From contig NZ_PNEO01000005.1 in assembly GCF_002870125.1 (NCBI RefSeq), positions 1 to 64,000 of the forward strand: a stretch of DNA of 64,000 nt, in the 5' to 3' direction. The notes beneath the pieces are model-generated. The model did no database searches. It had not been told where the DNA came from and saw nothing but the letters and a program-made list of their open reading frames with translations. The position numbers and the translations under genes were made by a program. This document shows positions 55,392 through 64,000 of the stretch, in pieces. Positions within the stretch are counted from its first letter, which is position 1, and each line of letters opens with the position of its first letter. The stretch is from Burkholderia sp. WAC0059. Lineage in GTDB: Bacteria > Pseudomonadota > Gammaproteobacteria > Burkholderiales > Burkholderiaceae.

Positions 55392-57125
55392 GTGCAGGTA
55401 GCGCTGCGGATCAACGAGATCGAAAGCACTACGTCCAGCAAATTCTCAATGAAAAATTTGAAGCAAGATCTACTCCCATGCATCCCTGAACCGTTCTTTG
55501 TCCAGCACGGTGAAAAAGTGGGAGATTATTTTTTCTCTCCCCTTCGAAAATTCACCTTTACCGGGCAGGGCATCAAACGATGGTACGCCCCGCGTCTGGC
55601 AGGCCGCCCCGAAGACGGGACGGGATTTGCAGCAACCAACATGGGTAATGCCACCATTGTTTACGAACATGTTGCCATCCCTCCTCACCAGACGGTCCTG
55701 GTTGCGCACGCTTTCGAAACGATGGCTACCCGAATTTATGCACCCGAGCCAGGAACTTACTTTATCGCAGTGTCATTTACTCCGCCTATTTTCGAAGGAG
55801 CCTATGCTGTTGCAGTCTGCGCCAATGGACATCGAATCTGGAAAGACGATATATCATCTTCCAGCGATCTCTCTCGATATTTTGCGTTTCTTCACTTCCA
55901 CTCACCGGGTTTTATAGATTTCTCAATAAATATCGAGAAGGAAACGCAGACGGCACCCTGCCGCTCCTTTATTCAATCCGCAATCGTCAGATGCGAAGAT
56001 AGCACTGGAGTATTGCAAATTCGCTGTGACGATCCTGCATGGGGACACAGCACCAGCGACATCATCGATTTCCACGGGAAAACGTCTTTCCAGCCGGTAG
56101 ACATCCCTGCCCCAAATATTAGTGTTAGTGAACGCGCCAACATCTTCGAAAAAGAGTGGACATTATCGAAGGAATATATTGAATCTCAATATCGGCGTCA
56201 CCCTCAAGAATTGGTGGAGCATATTTTAGGCAACGAGGAACCAGCCTCATTGAAATATTGCATTTTCATGATTCCCCGTTCCGGCTCGACCTTCTTGACG
56301 GAGCTACTGGCCAGCAGCGACAAACTCGGATTTCCAGGGGAGTCTTTCGTTCCGGACGTGATACGGACACTCTCCCTCTCTTTCTCTGATATTTTTTCTT
56401 CCTACGAGCAATTTCTTCTCTCCAGACTCCGCTCAAAAAATGGAGTATTTGGAATAGAAATCGAAGCCGAGCGACTATTGGAAGAACCAGATTTTTTTGA
56501 AGATGTTAAAGATTGACGCCACATTTATCTTTGGAGGGAAGATGTGCTCGCCCAATCAATCTCGTATCAATTGTCTATAGAGACCGGAGTTTGGCACAAT
56601 TTCTCAAACTTATCTCACGATGAAGGCTTCCGTTACATCCCGAGAGAATATTTTATAGATAAAATAAATTTTCTTTTGAGAATGGAGAAATTTTTTCTTG
56701 AATTCTTCCAGAACCACGGGATCGATCCATATAAGCTTTCCTACGAAGAATTCATTGCCAACCCAGTCGATCATGCACATCGCATCGCTCAACATATCGG
56801 CATAATCGATTGCAACTTCGATATCGTCAACGAAGGCAAGGTTGCGCTGCGCCCTACAGCAAAAGCCCGCAATTCGTACTATAAAACGCTCGTCATTACC
56901 GGAGGCGGAGATTTATGGGGCTATGACATACATGAAAGAGATAGCCAATATATAGCCGTTCTTCATGGCGTGGATCTTTCGTTACTGGATACGACAACTG
57001 ATCGCACCCCCGTTCTTTTTCTCTCAAATAGCAGGGAGGAATTGTCTGATAACGTGAACGCCTACGTCATGAGGCATCTATCATCATTGCCCTCCATATC
57101 GACAAGCTTTATCCCTATGACCTGA
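55392..57125 (+). pseudogene. Sulfotransferase (Stf0-like) gene with an in-frame stop
   Basis: The frame is open for 577 codons apart from one TGA at 56514-56516. Before it are an N-terminal beta-rich domain (about 30-230) and the PAPS-binding start of a sulfotransferase, IPRSGSTFLTELLASSDKLG (294-313). After it the same frame continues with RHIYLWREDVLAQSISYQL, which is the next sulfotransferase motif. A single base change, such as TGG to TGA, would explain it. The start is uncertain (GTG at 55392 or ATG at 55449). It would have sulfated a sugar. Confidence 0.8.
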
Positions 57126-57505
57126 CGGTTCTCGAGTCCGGAAGTATTATTGCCGCCAGACAGAATATAACACTGGCTGCTCAAACATCGAAGCCTTACG
57201 TCCCGGCGGATTTGGTACGTAAGGCAACTCCCTCACGCTTGCCGCCCCACCCAGCCTTTCCAGCTTACCTACACTCTCTTTCGAATCCGAAATTAAGCAC
57301 CCAACCGGCAGGAGCAACGTTCACATCGAAATCAGGTCGATCCACTATGGCGCAGCAACAGGTTCTTTTCTGTATATTATCCGAATTATTATTTTTTACC
57401 TTCAACATGCCCCATCCTGGGATTACTGCATCCAAACATCAAGCCAGATACAAGTCCCAGCAAACCTGCCATCAGCAGTAACGATACTCTGCGAGAAACC
57501 ATATA
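57126..57505. other. Short non-coding stretch after the sulfotransferase pseudogene
   Basis: About 380 bases of AT-richer DNA between two broken genes. A frame at 57212-57481 has no ribosome site or recognisable family. Confidence 0.45.
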
Positions 57506-57880
57506 TCAATAAAATAAGGCACCGCACGCAAACATACCGTAGCAGGTAGAATCGCTCAACCCGTGGCTCTGCAAGGCAACATAGATAACATCGACCCGCC
57601 TGGCAAAGTTTGATGCCCATACATAATAGGTAAACCGGAAATATTCTGCGATCCAATGAGTAATTGACTCAGTATAGATGAGATCCTCCGGCAACGCCCC
57701 CCCCGTAAGAACAAATCCGGAAAAAATGATAAAGAAGAAGGAAACTCCCAATCAGCCGGAGCTTGCGGCATAAGAAAGACGGCCACGCCAGACAGTGGAT
57801 GCATGAAATGCTGCGACCATCAAGGCGACTACACCTCGCACGGCAGTCAGAGACGGGAGTCTTGCGTATCTTGCATTCAT
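57506..57880 (-). pseudogene. Acyltransferase family 3, N-terminal remnant
   Basis: From the ATG at 57880 (AAAGGA 9 bases upstream) the frame reads LPSLTAVRGVVALMVAAFHA, then a TGA at codon 43 (57754-57752), and continues in frame with LGVSFFFIIFSGFVLTGG. These are the first two helices of acyltransferase-3 proteins, with the catalytic-type histidine in AAFHA. Nothing after about 57506 fits the family. It is a truncated and stop-containing remnant. Confidence 0.7.
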
Positions 57881-57914
57881 AACGCGATCCTTTCGTCACC
57901 TCCATCCAGCCCCC

Positions 57915-58520
57915 TCAAAACCGCATCAACTCCCCCGCCTTCACGATCGTGCCCGCGACCTCCTCGATCGACTCGCGGTTGTGCATCGCCTGCTCCCGCA
58001 GACGCTGATACGCCTCGTCCTCGGTCACGCCGTTGGCCCGCATCAGAATCTGCTTCGCCTGCTCGATCACGCGCAGCTTCACCGACTTCTGCTCGAGCCG
58101 CTCGATGTATCGCTCGCGCAGGCGGCTCGCCTTATGCTGGCTCAGCGTCAGCGCAATCGCCATCATCAGCCCGGACGAGCGCACCGGCGACGGGATCGTC
58201 GTGAACGCCTGCAATTGCAGCACCGCCTCGATCGTCAACGGATTCTCGTAGCCGACGACCGGAATGATCGGCGGCGACGACGCCTTGCCGAGCCACGCGT
58301 AGCGCTGCGACATCGTCTCCGGGCGCACCGCCATCAGAATCAGCCCGGTGCCGTCGACGACGACGTCCGCGTCCGGCCAGCACATGTGGACCTGGCAACC
58401 GATGCGCTGGAGTTGCGCATGGAGTTCGTCGCCGTCCTGGTCCTGCGGATGGATCAGCATGACCTTCAGCGAGCGCAGATCCTTCAGCACCTGGGGAGTC
58501 TGGACCGGAGGGCGGCTCAT
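57915..58520 (-). CDS. amiR: ANTAR-domain antitermination regulator AmiR-like
   Basis: A 201-residue protein with an N-terminal pseudo-receiver domain (about 17-125, lacking the phospho-acceptor set) and a C-terminal ANTAR RNA-binding domain (about 135-195: KSVKLRVIEQAKQILMRANG then VTEDEAYQRLREQAM). In the Pseudomonas amidase operon, AmiR binds leader RNA and stops termination when AmiC releases it. Here it overlaps amiC by 4 bases and is divergent from urtA, whose leader has a suitable RNA target. Confidence 0.92.
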   Translation of the reverse strand: MSRPPVQTPQVLKDLRSLKVMLIHPQDQDGDELHAQLQRIGCQVHMCWPDADVVVDGTGLILMAVRPETMSQRYAWLGKASSPPIIPVVGYENPLTIEAVLQLQAFTTIPSPVRSSGLMMAIALTLSQHKASRLRERYIERLEQKSVKLRVIEQAKQILMRANGVTEDEAYQRLREQAMHNRESIEEVAGTIVKAGELMRF

Positions 58521-59692
58521 TGCCCGGCCCCCTCGCGCGGCGCGTGACCGCGCGGCTCCAGCGTCCACGGCGGCGTGTCGTGCGATACGACGTACGGGTC
58601 CGCCTTCACGCGCGCAGGCGCGCTCGCGACGATGTCGAACTGCCCGCGGCGATTCACGCGCCCGATCCGCGGATGCAGATACGTGTGGTTGTTGCGCTCG
58701 TCGATCCGCACGCGCCCCTGAGGCGCCTCGAATTCGAGGCCGGGCAGCACGCGCAGCAGCATGGTCGGATCGTCGCTCTGCGCGATCCGGATCGCGTCGG
58801 CCAGCAAATGCAACTGGAAATACGCGGCTTCCCAGCACATGTTCGTCGTAAGCGCGGCGCCGAAGCGCGCGTGATAGCGCGCGACGACCGCGCGATTCGC
58901 GGGCGTGTCGAGGCTCTGGAAATACGCGGCCGCCGTGATATGGCCTTCGGCGGCCTCGGCGCCCATCTGCGCGACCTCGGCCTCGCTCGTCATCGGGCTC
59001 GCGATCGGCATGCGGTACGGATCGAGGCCGACTCTCGCGAACGCGCGGTAAAGCGAGGCGATGCCCTCGCCGACCACGGTCGAAAAAACGAAGTCGGGCG
59101 CGAGGCGCTTGATGCGCTGCGCGACCCCGAGGTAGTCGCTCGCGCTCGCGTCGAGCGGCAGATAGGTCTCGTCGAGCTTCTCGCCGCCGCGCTCGCCGAG
59201 CAGGTCGGTCATCACGCGGTTCGATTCGCGCGGGCACACGTAGTCGGAGCCGACCATCGCGACGCGCGAGCCGTAGTTGGTCAGCATGAAGCTGCCGAGC
59301 GGCAGCGTGTTCTGGTTCGGCGCCGCGCCCGTGTAGATCACGTTGCGGCTGTATTCGAAGCCTTCATAGGGCGTCGCGTAGAAGAGCAGCGCGTTGTGGC
59401 GCTCGACGACCGGAATCACCGCCTTGCGTCCGCTCGACATGTAGCAGCCCGCGATCAGCCTGACCCGATGCTCGACGATCAGCGCCTCGGCGAGGCTCGC
59501 GTAGTTGCGCGCGACGCATTGCGGGTCGACCGGAATCAGACGAATCTCGCGGCCGAGCACGCCGCCCGCTTCGTTGATCTCGTCGGCGGCGAGTTGCGTC
59601 GCGCGCAGTTGCGTCGATTCGGCGGACGACGTCACGCCGCTCGTTGAGTACAACACACCGACCTTGATCGGCTCCTGATGGGAATGGGCCAT
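58517..59692 (-). CDS. amiC: AmiC-like amide/urea sensor
   Basis: A 391-residue periplasmic-binding-type protein without a signal peptide, so cytoplasmic, as expected for AmiC. KVGVLYSTSGVTSSAESTQL is the opening of the ligand-binding domain, and YVCPRESNRVM and EGHITAAAYFQSLDTPANR are typical of the AmiC/UrtA group. It would hold AmiR inactive until a short amide or urea binds. The ATG at 59692 is used; the longer frame into the intergenic region is not conserved-looking. First gene of the amiC-amiR pair. Confidence 0.92.
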   Translation of the reverse strand: MAHSHQEPIKVGVLYSTSGVTSSAESTQLRATQLAADEINEAGGVLGREIRLIPVDPQCVARNYASLAEALIVEHRVRLIAGCYMSSGRKAVIPVVERHNALLFYATPYEGFEYSRNVIYTGAAPNQNTLPLGSFMLTNYGSRVAMVGSDYVCPRESNRVMTDLLGERGGEKLDETYLPLDASASDYLGVAQRIKRLAPDFVFSTVVGEGIASLYRAFARVGLDPYRMPIASPMTSEAEVAQMGAEAAEGHITAAAYFQSLDTPANRAVVARYHARFGAALTTNMCWEAAYFQLHLLADAIRIAQSDDPTMLLRVLPGLEFEAPQGRVRIDERNNHTYLHPRIGRVNRRGQFDIVASAPARVKADPYVVSHDTPPWTLEPRGHAPREGAGQ

Positions 59693-60023
59693 TGCGATTC
59701 GTTCGATGAGAAACGGCACCGTCCGGGCGCCGCCCGCGCCGCGCCGCGCCGTTTCCGGGTGCATCCGTGCACGCGCGTTGTGCGCGATGCGACAAAACCG
59801 GGCGGACGACGGCAGCCGGCCGGCACGCTTCGACGATGATGCCCGAGCGCGTTCGCGCGACGCAAGCGTTGCCGAAATCGGCGCATGGCGCGAACCGTCG
59901 CGCGAGATGAAGCATCGACGCGAGCGTGCGGCGCGCGCATTGGCATGCGCTTTGCTCTTACTGGCATACGCAGACTTCGGGCCATGTGCATGGCGCGCGT
60001 CCCGGACTCCGCGCAGCCTCGCG

Positions 60024-60066
60024 TGCGAAACAACGGTGTTTCGCATCGCACCGGCCAAAAAAGGCC
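60024..60066 (+). promoter_or_regulatory. Putative ANTAR target (tandem hairpins) in the urtA leader
   Basis: Hairpin 1: TGCGAAAC (60024-60031) pairs with GTTTCGCA (60038-60045) around the hexaloop AACGGT, with A at position 1 and G at position 4, the ANTAR loop rule. Hairpin 2: GGCC (60053-60056) pairs with GGCC (60063-60066) around a six-A loop, so A1 fits but G4 does not. Hairpin 2 uses the left arm of the terminator that follows, so the two cannot form together. Confidence 0.72.
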
Positions 60067-60100
60067 CGAAGCCAGCTCGTCTGGCTTCGGGCCTTTTTTT
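60057..60100 (+). terminator. Leader terminator ahead of urtA
   Basis: AAAAAAGGCCCGAAGCCAG (60057-60075) pairs perfectly over 19 bp with its complement (60081-60099) around CTCGT, followed by a T-run. It ends 28 bases before the urtA start, so it would stop transcripts before the genes unless antitermination occurs. Confidence 0.92.
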
Positions 60101-60128
60101 GTCCTTCACCCATGTCGGAGCTCACAAG

Positions 60129-61373
60129 ATGAAGAGACGTGCGTTTCTTTCGGCAGTCGGTTCGGGGATCGCGACTGCCGCGATCGGCAACCTTCCGCAG
60201 GTGGCCCACGCGGCGGGCGGCGAACCGATCAAGCTCGGTCTGCTGTTCTCGCAGTCCGGCACGATGGCCAACGGCGAGTCGCTGCTGAAGGACATCTCGC
60301 TGATGACGATCGACCAGATCAACGCGCAGGGCGGCGTGCTCGGGCGCCAGTTGCAGGGCGTCGTCGTCGATCCCGCGTCGGACTGGCCGATGTACGCGCA
60401 ACTCGCGAGGCAGTTGATCCTGCAGGACAAGGTCGCCGCGCTGTTCGGCTGCTGGACGTCGGTCTCGCGCAAGTCGGTGCTGCCCGTGGTCGAGGCGCAG
60501 AACAGCCTGCTGTTCTATCCGCTGCACTTCGAAGGCGAGGAGCAGTCGAAGAACGTCGTCTACCTCAACTCGCCGCCGAGCAGCTCCGTGCTGCCGGCCG
60601 TCGACTACCTGATGAGCGCGCAGGGCGGCCAGGCCCGCCGGTTCTACATGGTCGGCACCGACTACGTGTGGCCGCGCACGATCAACAAGATGCTGCGCGG
60701 CTACTTCAAGACCCGGGGGATTCCCGATTCGGCGCTGCGAGAGCACTACGTCCCGTTCGGCCAGTCGAACTTCCAGACCATCGTCCGCGAGATCAAGGAC
60801 TTCGCCTCGCAGCCGGGCGGCCAGGCCATCGTCGTGATGACCGTGGTCGGCGACTCGATCCCCGCGCTGTTCAAGGAAGCCGTGAACCAGGGCGTGCGGG
60901 CGACCGACATTCCGATCCTCGGTCTCGACGTCGTCGACAGCGACCTCGAAGGCCTCGACACCACACCGCTCGTCGGAAACCTGAGCTGCTGGTGCTACTT
61001 CCAGAACGTCGACACGCCGCTGAACCGCCAGTTGAAAACCGACTGGAAGAACTACGTGACCACCCACAACCTGAAGCACCGACCGGACATGGTGATCGAC
61101 CCGATGGTGTCCACGTGGCTCGGCATCCACCTCTGGGCGCAGGCGGTCACGAAGGCGAAATCCACCGGCACCGACGCGGTCCGCCGGGCGATCGCCGGCC
61201 AGTCGATGCTCGACCCCGCCGGCTACGAGGTGAAAATGGATGCGTCGAACCAGTATCTGTGGCGCGGCGACATGATCGGCTCGATCAACGCGAAACAGGG
61301 CTTCGACATCCTGTGGAAGTCGCCGACCATCGTCAAGCCGGTGCCGTTCAGCCCTTACATCAGCCAGGCATGA
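60129..61373 (+). CDS. urtA: Urea ABC transporter substrate-binding protein
   Basis: A 414-residue periplasmic binding protein. The N terminus KRRAFLSAVGSGIATAAIG is a twin-arginine-type signal with a cleavage site near AHA (about 28). IKLGLLFSQSGTMANGE opens the mature binding domain, and GCWTSVSRKSVLPVVEAQNS and LFYPLHFEGEEQSKNV are UrtA hallmarks. The ATG at 60129 has GGAGCT upstream. It overlaps urtB by 4 bases. A leader terminator with ANTAR hairpin lies upstream. Confidence 0.94.
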   Translation: MKRRAFLSAVGSGIATAAIGNLPQVAHAAGGEPIKLGLLFSQSGTMANGESLLKDISLMTIDQINAQGGVLGRQLQGVVVDPASDWPMYAQLARQLILQDKVAALFGCWTSVSRKSVLPVVEAQNSLLFYPLHFEGEEQSKNVVYLNSPPSSSVLPAVDYLMSAQGGQARRFYMVGTDYVWPRTINKMLRGYFKTRGIPDSALREHYVPFGQSNFQTIVREIKDFASQPGGQAIVVMTVVGDSIPALFKEAVNQGVRATDIPILGLDVVDSDLEGLDTTPLVGNLSCWCYFQNVDTPLNRQLKTDWKNYVTTHNLKHRPDMVIDPMVSTWLGIHLWAQAVTKAKSTGTDAVRRAIAGQSMLDPAGYEVKMDASNQYLWRGDMIGSINAKQGFDILWKSPTIVKPVPFSPYISQA

Positions 61374-63031
61374 CGACCCGGCTGCACCGCGCGCCCGTAC
61401 GCATCGCCCGCCTCGCACGTCTCGTCTGCGCGGGCGGAGCGCTCCTCTGCTCGCTCGTTCCGGCGCCTGCTCGCGCGGCGCCGGACGCGAGCGGTCATAC
61501 GGCGATCGTGCAGGCGTTTTGCGGAACCAACGGCGACCCTGTCGCGGCGCTCTCGCAGGTCGTCGCGGCCGGCCTGTCGGCCGACGCCGGCGAGCGGCGC
61601 TGGGCGCGCGACGTCGTCGATGCGCTCGGGAACGGCGGCCTCGGCTGCACGTCCGACGCGCGCGCGACGCTAACTGTCGACGGCCGACAGGTCGATGCGG
61701 ACACGCTCGCGCCCAGCACGGCAGGCGCGAGCGTCTCGCCGTACGTGCCGAGCATCGTGATGATGCGGCACCTCGCGGTCGCGTCGGCCGAACTCGATCT
61801 CGGCGACCCCGACCGCGCGAAGCGGCTCGCCGCCGCGCAGCAGGTCGAAAAATTCTTCACGCTGCTCGACCCTCAACTCGTCGGGCGTGCGCTGCACGCC
61901 GAGCACGACGGCGCGGTCGCGGCCGAGTTGCGGCTCGCGCTCGCGGAACGCGGATTGAACAGCACCGTGCGCAGCGAACGCCTCGCGGCGATCGCCGCCA
62001 TCGCCGGCGCGCCGAGCGAAAGCGGCCGCACGCTGCTCGCGAACCTGCTTGCCGACGACACGGTGCGCGCCGATCCGGCCGTGCTGGCCGCGGTGCAATC
62101 GGCAATCGCGGACCTCGACCGGCGGCTCGCGGTCGGCCATGCCCTGTCGGTGCTCTACAGCGGCCTCAGCTATGCGGGCGTGCTGCTGCTCACGGCGCTC
62201 GGGCTGTCGATCGTGTTCGGGCTGATGGGCGTGATCAACCTCGCGCACGGAGAGTTCATCATGCTCGGCGCGTACTCGACCTATCTCGTCGAGCAGGCGT
62301 TCCGCGCATGGCTGCCGGCCAGCGCATTCGGCGCATACATCTTCGCCGCGCTGCCCGCCGCGTTCGTCATGTGCGCGATCACGGGCATGCTGCTCGAATT
62401 CTTCGTGATCCGCTTTCTGTACCGGCGGCCGCTCGAAACGCTGCTCGCCACCTGGGCGGTCAGCATCGCGCTGATCAAGCTCGTGCAGGTGATATTCGGC
62501 TCGCAGAACGTCGAGTTCGTGACGCCGGACTTCCTGAACGGCGGCTTCGAGCCGATCGCGGGGTTCTTCGTCACCTACAACCGGCTGTTCGCCATCGCGG
62601 TCGCGCTCGCGGTATTCGGCGCGACGTACGCCGTGATCCGCTACACGAAGATCGGCCTGCTGATGCGCGCGACGACCCAACTGCGCGACATGGCGCGCTG
62701 CCTCGGCGTGCCGTCCGAGCGGGTGGATCGGCTCGCCTTCGGGTTCGGCGCGGGCCTGGCAGGCCTCGCCGGCGTCGTGCTCACGCAGATCGCGAACGTC
62801 AACCCGTCGATGGGCACCGACTTCGTGGTCGATTCGTTCATGGTGGTCGTGCTGGGCGGCGCCGGCAGCCTGGCCGGCACGGTCGTGTCGTCGTTCGCGC
62901 TCGGCGAAATCAACCAGTTCATCGAGCCGTTCTACGGCGCCGTCGCCGCGAAAGTCGCCGTCCTGTTGCTGATCGTGCTGATCATCCAGAAGCGCCCGCA
63001 AGGGCTCTTCACGGTCAGGACGCGGGTTTGA
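61370..63031 (+). CDS. urtB: Urea ABC transporter permease UrtB
   Basis: A 553-residue permease of the LivH type. Residues about 1-260 form a signal-like helix and a long periplasmic domain with short helical repeats, an extension known in proteobacterial UrtB. The permease part follows (LSIVFGLMGVINLAHGEFIM near 280-300; RATTQLRDMARCLGVPSERV as the coupling loop; VVLGGAGSLAGTVVSSFALG near the end). It overlaps urtA by ATGA. Confidence 0.94.
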   Translation: MTTRLHRAPVRIARLARLVCAGGALLCSLVPAPARAAPDASGHTAIVQAFCGTNGDPVAALSQVVAAGLSADAGERRWARDVVDALGNGGLGCTSDARATLTVDGRQVDADTLAPSTAGASVSPYVPSIVMMRHLAVASAELDLGDPDRAKRLAAAQQVEKFFTLLDPQLVGRALHAEHDGAVAAELRLALAERGLNSTVRSERLAAIAAIAGAPSESGRTLLANLLADDTVRADPAVLAAVQSAIADLDRRLAVGHALSVLYSGLSYAGVLLLTALGLSIVFGLMGVINLAHGEFIMLGAYSTYLVEQAFRAWLPASAFGAYIFAALPAAFVMCAITGMLLEFFVIRFLYRRPLETLLATWAVSIALIKLVQVIFGSQNVEFVTPDFLNGGFEPIAGFFVTYNRLFAIAVALAVFGATYAVIRYTKIGLLMRATTQLRDMARCLGVPSERVDRLAFGFGAGLAGLAGVVLTQIANVNPSMGTDFVVDSFMVVVLGGAGSLAGTVVSSFALGEINQFIEPFYGAVAAKVAVLLLIVLIIQKRPQGLFTVRTRV

Positions 63032-63075
63032 CGGCGCTCGCGTCGGGGCACCGCATGTCATCGAGGAGAGACTTC

Positions 63076-64000
63076 ATGCTGGCAAAACGGGGCATGGGCG
63101 AGCAGATGGAACTCGGCTTCGCGGCCGCGCTCGTGCTGCTCGCGCTTTACGTGCCGTTCGCTCATTTCGTGATTCCGGCGGCAAGCGCGCTGCATCTGTC
63201 GATCTTCGGCATCAATCTGATCGGCCAGATCATGTGCTTCGCGCTGCTCGCGCTCGCGCTCGACCTCGTGTGGGGCTACGCGGGCATCCTGAGCCTCGGG
63301 CACGGCATTTTCTTCGGCATCGGCGCTTACCTGATGGGCATCTACCTGCTCGACGCCGCCTGGCGCGACACGCACGTGCTGCCCGACTTCATGCAGTACA
63401 TGGGCTGGTCTGCGTTCCCGACGGTCTGGGGACTCTTCTCGGGACTCGGCGCGACGATCGTGCTGACCGTCCTGGTCGCGGCGGCCGTCGCCGGCGTGTT
63501 CGGCTTCGTCACGTTTCGCTCGCGGATCAACGGCGTCTATCTGTCGATCATCACGCAGGCGCTCACCTACGCGCTGATGCTGCTACTCTTCATCAACGAC
63601 GTCGGGCTCGGCGGCAACAACGGCCTGACCGGCTTCACAAGCATCGCCGGCCACCGGCTCGCCGACGTCCCGACCCAGGTCGCGCTCGCCGTCGCGTCGT
63701 GCCTGCTGCTCGTCGGCGCGTACCTCGCCCTGCGCGCGCTCACGCGCTCCAGTCTCGGCCGCGCGCTGATCGCGGTGCGCGACGACGAGCCGCGAATGCG
63801 CTTTCTCGGCTACCGCACGCACGTGCTGAAGCTGCTCGCGTGGTGCCTGTCCGCCGTGCTCGCCGCGCTGGCCGGCATGCTGTACGTGCCGCAGGTCGGC
63901 ATCGTCAACCCGACGATCGTGTCGCCGGAGCTGTCGGTCGAAATTGCGGTCTGGGTCGCGATCGGCGGCCGCGGCACGCTCATCGGCGCGATCGTCGGCG
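63076..64000 (+). CDS. urtC: Urea ABC transporter permease UrtC (partial)
   Basis: The frame opens at the ATG at 63076 (GAGGAGAG upstream) and stays open for 308 codons to the window end. DLVWGYAGILSLGHGIFFGI is the LivM/UrtC signature, and INDVGLGGNNGLTGFTSI and RSSLGRALIAVRDDEPRMRF follow. The C-terminal end, and presumably urtD and urtE, lie beyond the window. Confidence 0.95.
   Translation, partial: MLAKRGMGEQMELGFAAALVLLALYVPFAHFVIPAASALHLSIFGINLIGQIMCFALLALALDLVWGYAGILSLGHGIFFGIGAYLMGIYLLDAAWRDTHVLPDFMQYMGWSAFPTVWGLFSGLGATIVLTVLVAAAVAGVFGFVTFRSRINGVYLSIITQALTYALMLLLFINDVGLGGNNGLTGFTSIAGHRLADVPTQVALAVASCLLLVGAYLALRALTRSSLGRALIAVRDDEPRMRFLGYRTHVLKLLAWCLSAVLAALAGMLYVPQVGIVNPTIVSPELSVEIAVWVAIGGRGTLIGAIVG

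Overview
The window looks like chromosomal DNA of a Burkholderia-type betaproteobacterium (Burkholderia sensu lato). It is GC-rich, and it carries a bfr-murI-bfd and tonB-exbB-exbD iron block, an imuA-imuB-dnaE2 SOS mutagenesis cassette, 3-hydroxybutyrate dehydrogenase, hemP, and an amiC/amiR regulator pair divergent from urea transporter genes. Naming the species would need a database search.

Layout. 1-870 is an old insertion hotspot: the end of an IS5-type transposase, a cut acyltransferase, a tyrosine integrase remnant and tRNA-Ser(GGA). 924-6174 is an acetate block on the minus strand (symporter with its small subunit, SatP-type channel, acs). 6939-13220 holds a UPF0114 membrane protein, class I fumarase, bacterioferritin, glutamate racemase, Bfd behind a Fur box, a possible 20-residue membrane peptide and TonB-ExbB-ExbD. 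13583-24985 is ordinary core: LysR/pirin, OsmC, a DUF1857 protein, HemP behind a second Fur box, UvrB, TyrB, patatin, HbdH, RlmJ and a DUF3563 micro-gene. 25276-26068 is a divergent cueR/copZ copper pair. 26336-32209 is imuA-imuB-dnaE2 behind a clear LexA box, followed by sixA.

33132-52651 is a 19.5 kb integrative island in tRNA-Pro(UGG), bounded by 47-bp perfect direct repeats, with its P4-type integrase at the right end. Its cargo is a degenerate serine-type tRNA with an isoleucine-type anticodon, a DnaA-box cluster, an acidic protein, a serine recombinase, a LysE exporter, a GNAT acetyltransferase, an Amj-type lipid II flippase, a two-reverse-transcriptase operon, a secreted protein and XRE regulator pair, a papain-like/C39-like cysteine peptidase with a small partner, a UvrD-like helicase, two unrecognised proteins and an AlpA regulator. 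The reverse transcriptase pair (40283-41629 and 38218-40290, minus strand) best matches the DRT type 3 anti-phage system. Directly behind it is a strong candidate for its noncoding RNA, with an ACACACA tract next to a hairpin and a promoter-like sequence whose predicted start falls on the first base of the RNA stem.

52700-57900 is a less GC-rich, decaying surface-modification region: a TylF-type methyltransferase, a sulfotransferase gene cut by one in-frame TGA, and the start of an acyltransferase gene with a stop. 57915-64000 returns to core: amiR and amiC (minus strand) diverge from urtA-urtB-urtC. The urtA leader holds a hairpin with an A1/G4 hexanucleotide loop followed by a 19-bp intrinsic terminator, which is the arrangement expected for antitermination by an ANTAR protein such as the neighbouring AmiR.
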